Below, piece after piece: positions 51,145-64,000 of a stretch of 64,000 nucleotides of DNA. The DNA is taken from assembly GCA_016785225.1 (NCBI GenBank), contig JAFBJZ010000376.1, positions 558,001 to 622,000 of the forward strand. The letters are read 5' to 3'. The first letter of the stretch is position 1, and every line of letters begins with the position of its first letter. The DNA comes from Psettodes erumei. Its lineage: Eukaryota; Chordata; Actinopteri; Pleuronectiformes; Psettodidae. A model generated the notes under the pieces. It was not told where the DNA came from. It saw only the letters and a program-made list of their open reading frames with translations, and made no database searches. A program made the translations under genes and the position numbers.

Positions 51145-54100
51145 GCGTCTTTAAATCCACATAGCCACTCATTCATTTAGATTCATTGTTTTGACCAGAA
51201 AACTTAATAAAAATCCAATTAACTTGATGTTTAAACTGTTTTAGCTCGACTGGAATCAATCAGCAGGAAACACTTCCACGCACGTCGCCGGGTTTAACAT
51301 CGTGGACGCGTCAAGTTGAATCTTGTACAGTGTGCTCCATCAATTATACCTATATTTCCCCGTTTAACACAGCACAGGAATTTCCTCTGTTTACTTTAAT
51401 ATGGTTCCAGGATGTGTTTTAAAGTTAAAGTCGCTGGAAGTTGAAAGAAATCATCTCGAGCCTGAAGGGTTCCTATGAGCCCCGGTGATTTGAACGCGGC
51501 GAGGTCACGGCAATAAGAGGAGAGCGGAGAGAAGACAAAGTGGTTTTCATGTAACTTTAAACTGAGCGGCCTTCACACGAGCGCGGGGGTTTTATGAAAG
51601 CTCATCAGAGTTTTATTAGTTTCGTCTTTTGGCCGCAGGTGGTTTTGATTTTGGGGGAGGTCAGGGGTCATCATACGTCTTAATCAGCCGATAATAAGTA
51701 TCAGCGTGAACTCTCACCTCCCCCAAGTTTAGCCTGTTGCTCTCGACGCGAGGGTCGACTCGCGCAAAGCGTCTTTCATTAAATAACGTCCCGCTGAAGC
51801 TCCTTTTCAGAATTGTGCCGTCGTCCTTGCGCCTCAAGTGGGTTTTCTTAACTTCCCAAACTCTTACTTCAAACTACTTGAACAAGTTCTGCACACAAAG
51901 CTGAGGAAACAGCGAGGAGGAAGATGTCACAAGGTTTCATTGGTGAAGACTTGGAAAAATGGAGGCTCACACAAAGTATGTGCGGGCGGCGTGATGCACT
52001 TCGTGAGACCGGAGCCGTGTTGGACCGAAAGGGGACGGAGCAAAACACGACACCCTCGGGAGAGATAAGTCCGACGGACCCCCCAGACGTCTGTGTGCTC
52101 AGCAAATGTGATTAGGGGTCAATTAGGGGAGGGACATTTTGACATATGTCTTATATTTGGAGTGAGAAGAATGAGTTATCGGCAGTCGGAGGAAGGTGGA
52201 GATTTAATGGCGGATATTCAATACGCTGCTGATGTTAGAGAGTCCATGAGGCACTTAGTTTTGTGGGTAATCTTAGCCCTATACATTCCAAATGAAGGTT
52301 ATTTCTGTTAGATGCGTTCATGAAGAGCCTAAGGCCACAACTGTTCACGTCCTCGTTGTGTTGTTGCAGAGCGACCGTGCTCTTGATCCTCTGCAGGACG
52401 GGGCTTTTTTCGTTCAGTTTTTTTTTTTTTTTTTTCTTTGGAGGAATTAGTCCACAGCATAGCACGTTCTGGTGAGAAAGAACATTTACAAGACTGACAT
52501 GACCTCACATTTCTGCATGCGTACATAAAGCCAGCAATACGCCGAGGTTTCCTACGTCACTGGATCGCTCCGTGAAACCGCTAAAGCAGAGCTGGAAGCC
52601 TTGTTTTGGTAAACACTCCTCTAGAAACCACCCTGATCAGAATGCGGCTTGGCGGCTGCTGCCAGAATTAATATGCGGTTAATGACACGGCTTGGCAAGC
52701 TGCCCCCCCCCGCGCTATTGATCCAGCGTGGATTCTTCCAGTCCGCTTTAGTACCCTAATGTAAAACATTCATCACCGGTGATTTCTGCCGTCCAATCCG
52801 GCTGCATGCTGTACAGTATGTGCAGCGTTTTCCCCTTGGCAGCGACAGGGTTCTCCAGAAGAGAAGTGCATATTTGAGATCATCAGATTTACATACTTTA
52901 GTCCTCTATGCTTTAAAGTGGGTTAAAGGCCACTGGCTATGGGCTTGGTGCTGAGAAGGCTGCTTCAGATCTGCATATTGCGACATCCTCACGTGTAACA
53001 ATTTTTTAAAATGTTTTTTGCGGGTGCGAGTGGTCTCAAAGAGTGACGTGAAACAAATACAGCAAAAGGCAGTTTATCTCTCACATTATGCGCCTGGCTA
53101 AAGACTGTTTTGCTTTGGCGAATGTGAACTTCACATGCACGACATCTGGAGTTGATCTGTGCAGAATGGCAGCCTGATCCCAGCGCTAATGCCTGACAGG
53201 CAACCGGATGGAGAGAGGGACCCCGAAAGCAGCAGAGGCCGCTCCGAATGAGGCAATGAATTGGTTAAAAAAGAAAAAAAGAAAAGAAATAAGAAGGAGT
53301 TAGCAGCGAGGGCGGGGCCTGTCGCAGGCTGCGAGGTGAGGGGGCTCATCCATCCACATCTGTCCCTCTCCCTGTCACCGTGGTTGGATCCAGGATGTGC
53401 ACGGTCCAGTGATGTGAAACAAGCAGCAACTGATTGAACTGGTACTCACAATGTTAAGTTACATTTACATCGATGTGATTTGATGATGGCGGTGATCGCC
53501 ACAGTCGCCACAGAATGCCGAGGTTCTTTAAGACCACAAAAGTTAAAAAAATAAAAATATATGGAGAAAAGAAAGCTCCGCACACGTCAGCCCTTCGTCA
53601 GGGCTAATGTCAGAGTTTATAATGACATCGACTGGAACACGTTTTGCCTTGCAAATGCGCGCCGTCCGAAAGTCCGAAAACTCTGCAAAAACAACATACC
53701 AACCGGACTGAGGATAGAGCATCCAGGAAATGGAAACCACAGTTCCTAACTGCTTTACACAATTGTTTAGCCTTTTTTTCTTTTTTAAAAAGAAGTGAAC
53801 GTATACATTTGGGACCGGTTCTTAAATATCTGTGCATTTATTGGAGCCAAGTGGGCTTAGGGCGGCGTGAAACCGAAGGGAAGCTGGAAAGCACCGAGGG
53901 ATGAATCAACACGCTGTTGGTTTGGGTCTTTTTTAAGGGATTTGTTGACAGGAAGAAATATATAGACTGTCACCAGCCTCAGCCTTTAAGTCTTTTTTTT
54001 CTGCGTTCCACCCATTTGGCAGTCGCAACCCATTTTTGGAATTATAAAAAAAAAACAAAAAGCGCTGTTCTTTAAGTAGAAATAACATTTATCACAGAAT

Positions 54101-54644
54101 AACTGGGCGATATTCCTCAAAGCCGCTCATCTTTCATTTCCTCCGTTTTATTCCACAAACCTTGTTTCACCTCTCTTCCCTACCAAATGCCCCCTTTTTT
54201 TTGCACCTGTCATCATATTTTTGCGCTACTTTTCCTGCGTCGCCCCGCCCTCACACTACTGTACAATTCCCCATCCTGTCCCGTCCCATCCCATCCAGTC
54301 ACGCCTTGCCTTTCCCTGCCATCACACCCTCATCCTGTCCTGTCCTGTCCAATCCCATCCGTGCCACCTTGTTCCAGTCCTCGGACCGCTGCCTCTCCTC
54401 CCATGTCCTCCCCTCGCCGTCCCCGTCTCTGCCCTCCCCTCGCATTCCTCTCCACTTTTCCACTTTAACAAGCAAAGTCGACGTAATATTTACCTTGCGG
54501 TTGAAATATTGACAAACACGACGTGAATCTGCCCGGAGAGCGCTTTGTAAACAGGACAGAGTGGCCGAAGAAAGCCAAGCTGTGTCTGGCTCAGATTGTT
54601 TGAATTAGAGCAATTGCGTCTTTTCGCCTCCCCTTTGCTCCCCC

Positions 54645-54675
54645 TGCACACACACACACACACGCACACACACGC
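54645..54675. repeat. (CA)n microsatellite with CG interruptions
   Basis: CA units interrupted by CACG steps. Confidence 0.92.
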
Positions 54676-55139
54676 AGATGCACACTGACATGTGCGAAGG
54701 GCGAAGGAATTGCTACAATCCAGCTGCCTCCCCTCTGAGGCTCGTCTGCCGCTGCCAAAGGACGATGATGCTGATGATGAAGTTGCACTGGACGGCATGC
54801 CAGCATCGGTCCCATGATGACATCACGGGCTGATGTCATGCAGACGGGTGTGGCGATTGGACAGGCAGCTGAGAAGGGTTACGTGTGTGTGTGCGCACGC
54901 ATGCATGCGTGCACATGTTAGGGCAGGGTGAAAGTATGTGGTGTCCTCTGGGGTTTTCTGCAGTCAGAGTTTTGGATGGACACTCACCATTACATTTGCA
55001 CTGGAGGAGGAAAAGATTGAGGAAGAGGAGGGGAGGGAGGTGCAGAGGTGGAGGTTGGGGGGCAGGAAGGAAAAGGGTGGAAATCAGTGATGTAGCGGTG
55101 GATATTGTTAAGGAGACTGAGATGTAGTAGAAGTACAAG

Positions 55140-55545
55140 AAACAGTTAGCATGTTAGCAGCTCTTTGAGGCTGAAATCAGGCACAGTGGTGCCTTGAGCT
55201 AAATGCTAACATGCTCACAGTGAATGCTAATATGTGACCTGCTGATGTTAACCTGCTCAGTTGTCAAAACCACAAATATTGTCCTTGTGGTGGCACAAGA
55301 GGAAAGTCAGAGGATCATCTAAGACATTAGAGTTCATCCTCTGGGAACCACGACTGTCAGCACCAATCATTTGCACCAATCCAAGCCGGAAATGTTGAGA
55401 TATTTCACAGGATGAGTTAAAGATGTGACACCTGACCCAAGCGGAAAAGACGGGATCACCGGAGTCATTAGGATTTATCCTCTGGGGATCATAACTTTCA
55501 ATCCATCCAATAACATTTTAGTTTATTCCAGACACACTTGCATCA
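55140..55545 (-). repeat. Dispersed repeat A, longest copy, with internal duplication
   Basis: Reads (plus strand) GTTAGCATGTTAGCAGCTCT, AAATGCTAACATGCTCACAG, AAAACCACAAATATTGTCC, GTCAGAGGATCATCTAAGAC, TCATCCTCTGGGAACC. A diverged second unit of the last part follows at about 55450-55525 (GGGATCACCGGAGTCATTAG, TTTATCCTCTGGGGATCATA, CAATCCATCCAATAAC). It runs opposite to the copies at 38205, 59159 and 62225. Confidence 0.7.
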
Positions 55546-58290
<2,745 letters not shown>

Positions 58291-58291
58291 G

Positions 58292-58315
58292 CACACACAC
58301 ACACACACACACACA
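58292..58315. repeat. (CA)n microsatellite
   Basis: About 12 CA units. Confidence 0.93.
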
Positions 58316-59158
58316 GGCCTGGGTCACAGTTAACAGGGAGAAGGGATAAAATAAAGCAACGGCAGCACTCTTATCCGACGCTCCCCTCCCTTCTCCTTTC
58401 CTTCCTCCGAAATCAGATCTGAGCTCTGGCCTGTCTTTCTACCCGGCCCCATGAGAGGGGGGGGTGGATCTGTCTGTCCTCAGCACTTCCTCCCCGGGCC
58501 TCGCCAACACGGGTGGCGCTGGGGCTGTTGCGTAAACACAGGTTGAAGGCACGATGCGATGAGGTCATCATTCTGCTCTGACCGATATTACGGCTGCCTC
58601 CTCCTCCTCCTCCTCCTCCTCCTCTCCAGCCGGGCTCAAGCCTCAGCCTGTCCCTCCCTTCCTGAGTGCATCCTGTGATGTAGTGAAAGTCGGTCCGAGC
58701 CCGAGGTTAAGTCACGCTCCCGCGCTACAGTCGAGGCACATATGACGGGGGTGGAAACAATAACACTGAGGCTGTTATGTCATAAAAAAATGTCATATCA
58801 TAATGGATGCGATAAAACTGATATAACACGTGTTGCCTACAATTTATAGAGGAGCTGTTGTATTGGGTTGCACTGGCTTGGTCACATGTAAGTAGTATAG
58901 TTTGTCTCTGAACTGCCAAATGCTTAAAAACAAAGTGCTTGTCGTGTCTTTTGTTGGTGTTTGAAATCCTACCTCCACAACTCCAGGGCTGCTGCCGATT
59001 CATTTTTCCCGTCGTTCTCGTCTTTCCCCGAAACCGAAGCGGCGAGTGTGACTGTTAAGAAAGATGTGCGTTTGTGCTCATGCTCCCCTGAGGCTGGATC
59101 GTAACGGCTGTGATGATGCTGTGACCCTTCCGCGGTGCCGCTCGAGGTCAAGAGATTT
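58316..59158. other. Gene-free stretch
   Basis: Apart from the CTC tract, nothing recognisable is seen. Open frames are short. Confidence 0.5.
58598..58624. repeat. (CTC)n trinucleotide tract
   Basis: Nine tandem trinucleotide units, similar to the tract at 15800-15825. Confidence 0.93.
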
Positions 59159-59375
59159 GGTCTCTCGTGAACTTCATCTTGACAGGCATTGGACGGACTG
59201 CCGTGAAATTTGATACAGACGTTCATCTTCCCCTCAGGATGTTTTACGATCACTGGGGTGGTCCCGACTTTACGTTGAGTGTCATCTTCAGGTCATATTA
59301 TCACTTTGTCCAATACATAGCGACATTAGCCTCAGCTGCTTTTTGTGTCTAGAGCTAATTAGTAAATGTTCGCTT
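59159..59375 (+). repeat. Dispersed repeat A, copy 2
   Basis: Contains CATTGGACGGACTGCCGTGA, AATTTGATACAGACGTTCAT, CTTCCCCTCAGGATG, ACTTTGTCCAATACATAGCG, TAGCCTCAGCTGCTTTTTGT and GAGCTAATTAGTAAATGTTC in order. Its first part overlaps the motifs of the 38205 copy and its last part those of the 62225 copy. Confidence 0.7.
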
Positions 59376-60635
59376 GTGGGTACAAACGCTGGTGACGTGT
59401 CAGGCGACATGTTGTGCACTCATTCAGAAAGCATAATCCCCTCTTGTGCTATTTTGAACTGGTCTGACTTAAATAGGCCCAGATGAGCAAAACCCGCATT
59501 GTGACACCTTCTCACAACTCACCCTTTATCGCCGAGTTTCCCCCGCTCCTGGACTGGCGCGTGCAACATCTGACGACGTGAAACCGCGTCTTTGTGCTTA
59601 TCGATCGAAGCATCGGCGAACTCAAACAGGAAATGTTTTTTTAATGAGCACGTTGCCCTCGTACCGTAACTCGGCGCTGGCCAATTAGCCGCCATTAATT
59701 ACATGCCGTTGTGTATTTTAGAAATGGTCCCTGCCTGCGAGCGCAGCTATTAGCTTCGTTTAGACACCGAGGAGGACAAAGTCACAAAGGGGCTCTTTGA
59801 GGAGCTCCTCAGGTGCGTTTTGTCACCGCGACCTGCGGCCTTATCTGATTCAGCTGTGAGGTGAAGCCGGCGTCCTGGGATCCACTTAACATTTCCTGTT
59901 GCGGAAAACTGCAGCATTTTGTGCAGTGGCCGTTTGGCGACACGTTACACAGGCCACTTGCGGAGACCGATTGGCGCGCAGACGCGGCGATAAGCATCAA
60001 ATCGCTCCCGTCGGCAACAAAAACTGTCTCTGTTCCTCACATTTTGTGGCCCGGGTCGTGGTCTTCAGAGAAAGGGTGCCTTTTGAAACGGAGCTGAATG
60101 GGGCGCATTATGGAGCGGGCAGCAGAGAGAAAGCTATCACAGCATTTAGGTAAGAAATGACCAGTGGTCAAACTGTTTAACATGGATCTTAATATACAAG
60201 TTTAATGTGCCAACTTTGGCTTGGCTCTTTTTCCTTTGCTATATTTTCAGACTCATAAAAGCTCCAAAAGAGAGCTCTTTTTTTTCTTTTTCTTTTTCTT
60301 TTTTTTTTTTACAGGGATCCTAAAAATGAACTACGTCAGAAAATGAATTCAGTTAAGATGCCAGCGTCCGGCTAAAATCACTTTCACACCTTAAAATGAA
60401 AAGAGAGTAGAGAAGCCCCCCAGGCTTTCCAGCACTGCTGGATAACGTGCGCACAGTGTATCACACGAAAACACGAGTCTGAGCTCGAAGTCGAGCGCTG
60501 ATACGAGCGACCGAAGTCGTCTTATTGTACGTCTTCACCTTCTCATTAACACCTAATATTCTCCATACTCGCCGGAGATGCTCCATCAGCACTTTCTCAC
60601 TGCTCTGTGCTGCTATTTGTTGCTGTTTCTGAGCC

Positions 60636-60638
<3 letters not shown>
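59376..60638. other. Gene-free stretch
   Basis: No supported exon. T-rich tract at 60278-60313. Confidence 0.5.

Positions 60639-60674
<36 letters not shown>
60639..60674. repeat. (TG)n microsatellite
   Basis: About 18 uninterrupted TG units. Confidence 0.95.
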
Positions 60675-60677
<3 letters not shown>

Positions 60678-62224
60678 GTCTGAGATAAAAGGCTGCTCCT
60701 ATCTGTGGGCAGAGGGTGTGTACACCAGATCAGCACGTACATTATCGTCAAGTGAATATTTACTCGCTGGCTCGGTGCCCCGGCTTCTATCTCACGATGG
60801 CATCTGACGTGGTTTCTGTGCCATGTCCGCGGAACGTGTCCCGCCTTTGGCCGGTGCCGCACTTTTGATCCCAGCACCGAAGTCAAATTTCTACATTCCT
60901 GTCATATTCCTATCTGTTTTTTTTCCTCAAATCGAACCCGAGCATTACCAAAGCTGCATGTATACGCGCGCGCCGACGAGCCGATGCAGTGACAGCTTTA
61001 ATACTTTGTGATGCCAAGTGTAATAGCATTGCTGGCAGTGTCCACTGTGACATTATAATTTAGGTAACACCCTCATTATGGCTTAATGGGCCTGAAAGAG
61101 TGACATAATACTACAGAGACTCTCAGCTGAATGGAAAACCCCCTCGACAATGATCCGTCTTTGACCCGGAGTTGTGCTACTACGTTCTCAACACCTGCTT
61201 CATGCCATTCTGCCACTCCCCCCCCACACACACACACACTCTCCCATTCCCCAACTCCATCGTCCCTTCTTTTTTCTCTCCCTCCACATCCCTCTCTTCT
61301 TGCTTTTCTGCCGTTTGTTCCCCTCTATATTAGTTTGTTAACCTGTTTCAGCCTGAGGCGCTCCCCGCGCCGAGCAAATCTGCTGCACGGCAAGACAGAG
61401 GAAGAAACTTGCACAGCTGAACATTTCCATGGAGACGTGTTATCTACATTATGATCTAAGCCTGGCTACTACAGTGTTGTTGTCCTCTGTTGCTTAACAC
61501 AGCCGTCATTTACAGCGCTCTGGCACCGGGAGCTAACTGTGCAACAAACAGAGACGACGACGACGATGATGATGATGAAGACAATAATAGCGGTGAGAGT
61601 AATGGAATACTACTCTTAGCGTCCGTAGCGGCTGCTTACGCACACATCGGAGTGAGTCACAGGGAGGGGAGGGTCCTCCCTCCCTCTGCAACTTTGCGGT
61701 GAGGTATTAAAATAGTGAGGAGGGGAAAAAAACTGGTCTGACGGACAGCTACACAGGCTGGATTCTTTGTTATGGAACGCAAGGGAAAGTGGTGATGGAT
61801 TGGTTGATGAGGGGTATGCGTGCACATTACCACACTGTACACATGAGGAAAATAATTTTTTTTTTAAAAAAAGGGCAGGAGATGAACAGAGAGCTGAGAG
61901 CAGGAAGGAGGAAAAGGGAAAATCAATATGGTATTTGGAAGGGGCGTCGTTTTTTTTTTTTTTTTTTTTTGATCCGCCCCGCATAAAATGTGCTCGCTGC
62001 ATTCCTTACATCAAAGGGTAATTGCGCTTTATTACAACAGCGGACTTATTTCCGCATCGGTTACTGTAACGTCGTATCTGGTAACGCTAACACGCGGCCG
62101 TGTAGGATTCACACGGGGCGAGAAACGGTTGGTGATTGGGCAAGTCGACAGTTAAGCAAGATTATCCAGTCTGAGCTATGATTTTTTTTTTCCATCCATC
62201 TTCATTACGCGGAGCCATTGTGCG
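60675..62224. other. Gene-free stretch
   Basis: No supported exon. A GAC/GAT-rich trinucleotide run (61554-61580), T and A runs at 61855-61871, and a T run of about 21 at 61950-61970 are seen. Confidence 0.5.
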
Positions 62225-62450
62225 TCTATCACGACAACTATTTGGCGCGTCGTTGTCTTTTGTTTGTGACCAAATACGTGCGAAACCTAAATGACCTTCA
62301 CGTCAGCCTCAGCTGTTCTATGTTTGTTAGCATCCTATCACTCGAAAGCACCGTGAGCTTGTTAGCATTCAGGATCGTAGCCTTTAGCTTGAGAACTGTT
62401 GGGCATAACAACAGGGCAGCTAGCATGGCTGTAGACTCTCAATATTGGTA
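62225..62450 (+). repeat. Dispersed repeat A, copy 3 (right-hand end)
   Basis: Contains TTTGTGACCAAATACGTGCG, CGTCAGCCTCAGCTGTTCTA, GAGCTTGTTAGCATTCAGGA and ends with GCAGCTAGCATGGCTGTAGA. This matches the 3' portion of repeat A as I recall it and overlaps copy 2 in its central motifs. Confidence 0.65.
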
Positions 62451-63960
62451 GAGTTGCTGGCTATAAGATCACAGCAAATAACCTGGTGAGTGGAATCTTA
62501 TTATCAATAACTTGGCCAAAATTATGAATGTTTTAATATATATAACCTTTTCTTTTAACTCTTTGAATGACCATGGAACATTTACAGACGTCTTCCTATT
62601 GTAAAAAAAAAGAAGGCTAATTGTTTCGTGTAATTATTTTGTATCATGGCCATATTCAAAATCCCCTGTTGCTCCAAAAATAGATTCACGTCCACCCTGA
62701 GGTGGTTCCCAGCTCTGCAGCAGAGGTCTGACACTGACACAGTAAACCACAAACTCCCAATCTATAGAATTCACTGCTTCCCCTGCTTACACTCTTTCAG
62801 ACACACTAGGAAATGAAGATACTCGTGGCTCCTGGGTATATGTGCGCAAGCACAGGCCATGTAGTCCTAAAGACACCTCAGCCACGGCGGGCGCGCGCCC
62901 ACACACACACACACACCGCTGATTGTTCTTCCCTTCACGTCATCCCTGCGGACTGCGGAGCCAGCTCATGCACTTGTTTGCCCGACGCAGGAAGGAGCCC
63001 CTGACTGATTTAACAAGAATATACAAACATGAGACCGGCTGAATAAGTCCTTCATTGTTAACGCGGCCGCGCTTTAAATAGCAAATTGACTTTTTCTCGC
63101 TGTGTGCGAACGTGGCGACGCTGGTGCGGAAGCCTCCAAGACAAACAAAAAGTTGTGTTTTTCCCTCAGCATGCGAGGCGGAGGTGCGTACGGGCATGTG
63201 CGCGCATATGCTTGGATGGCGTTAGCATGCCCATGTCTTGCTGGAGTCTTTTTTTTAGTTCCATAATATGTCGACATTTCGCCACAGCACAGCATCCTGC
63301 GTCACATTTTCCCTGTCACAGATGTAGCTCACGTCTGCCATGTATGTGAGCGGGCATACATACTGTAGCTTGGCACCGCGCAGTAATGGAACAAGTCCAC
63401 GCACTCTCTCACACACCGTCAACAGGCTGGAGAGCATCCACTCTGGCTGTAAGGCCTATAAACCAACGCAGTGCAACGAGGTCACATGGTTAGAAACACG
63501 ACCGCTGTGTGAGTCACACTGTTCTCTTAAAAAGTCTGGTGGCTTGAGGTATTGTTGGAAACGAGACATTCGTATTATAATAAAGTCTGAAGAAGTTAGG
63601 TATGTTTCAAGGTAATTATCCAAATGATTGAATCTCTCAACTCATGACAACATTTGTGTAAAAAAAAACCCCAAAAAACTGGAGGAGTGGACAATAAAAC
63701 TGCCGTTGAAACCGAGGTTCCAACTTGACGTGTTGGCAAAGGCAGAGTGGGAGCTTTGCAGCAAATTAGAATTCAAACATGGCAACTTGTGGAGGCGATG
63801 ATGAGCAAAAGCTGTCAAAACTTTTCACGCGCTCCTCATTTCCCATCTCACCGTGCACCCCATCGACGCTATCTGATTATTATTCTTTTCATGCAAGTTG
63901 TGGACAGAATTTCCAGATGAACGTTTTAGTTTTAGGTTATTGTTTTTTTTTTTTTTGCAG
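62451..63960. other. Gene-free stretch up to the possible terminal exon
   Basis: No supported exon. A short CA tract lies at 62898-62914. A frame from ATG 63779 runs through the T-rich tract and is unlikely to be coding in that form. Confidence 0.45.
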
Positions 63961-64000
63961 AGATGGCAGCTGCCATCCATCCTGCTCTGCCCAGTAACTG
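63961..64000 (+). CDS. Possible start of an exon cut off by the window edge
   Basis: A 15-base T run and GCAG (acceptor ending at 63960) precede AG and then an ATG at 63963 that opens MAAAIHPALPSN before the window ends. The Ala-rich start directly after an acceptor resembles the arrangement at nop14, where the ATG follows its acceptor. In human, genes after NOP14 on 4p16.3 are GRK4, HTT and MSANTD1, but 12 codons do not allow assignment. T-rich runs followed by CAG also occur by chance. Confidence 0.2.

Larger units (their letters stand above)
43831..55139. other. Gene-free stretch
   Basis: No supported exon. The longest frame is 163 codons (+ strand, 47924-48415), starts from a non-ATG codon, is Cys/Arg-rich and carries no domain. 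CpG content is raised in patches from 44.8 to 48.9 kb. It contains a CA tract at 47414-47440, an A run of about 21 at 51124-51144, a T run at 52419-52435, and a C/T-rich stretch at 54.16-54.47 kb. Confidence 0.5.

Overview
The window looks like nuclear DNA from a ray-finned fish, most likely a percomorph teleost. It has compact vertebrate genes with GT-AG introns, dense CA/TG microsatellites, and dispersed repeats of kinds I recognise from memory as common in percomorphs. No sign of bacteria, plasmid or virus was seen, and no CRISPR array, operon or prokaryotic mobile element.

Left part (1 to about 19.1 kb) is gene-bearing. The terminal coding exon of alpha-adducin (add1) lies at 1152-1432 on the + strand with a long 3' UTR. 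A short spacer with paired ETS-type motifs leads into a complete nop14 gene (+ strand, 18 coding exons, 4296-10761, 869 residues), a nucleolar 40S ribosome-assembly factor. Tail-to-tail with it is a complete synuclein gene on the - strand (5 coding exons, 18096 down to 13179, 127 residues), most like alpha-synuclein (snca). I rebuilt both from splice sites; every exon junction keeps the frame.

Right part (about 19.1 to 64 kb) is a gene desert or a very long intron/intergenic region. It holds no coding region I can recognise. One possible CpG-rich first exon lies at 20.23 kb, and a strong splice acceptor followed by an ATG sits at the right edge (63961). The rest is microsatellites, dispersed repeat fragments, homopolymer tracts, a few CpG-rich patches, and AT-rich blocks with TAATTA-type motifs that resemble conserved non-coding elements.

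The most interesting finding is the synuclein. Its third coding exon is 30 bp, not the 42 bp known for human SNCA. The gap removes the positions of human residues 50-53, where several familial Parkinson disease substitutions map. The predicted protein has no tyrosine and a short acidic tail. The three genes are not an operon: add1 and nop14 are neighbours in the same order as in human 4p16.3, while human SNCA is at 4q22, so the nop14/snca neighbourhood is a point of synteny to check.
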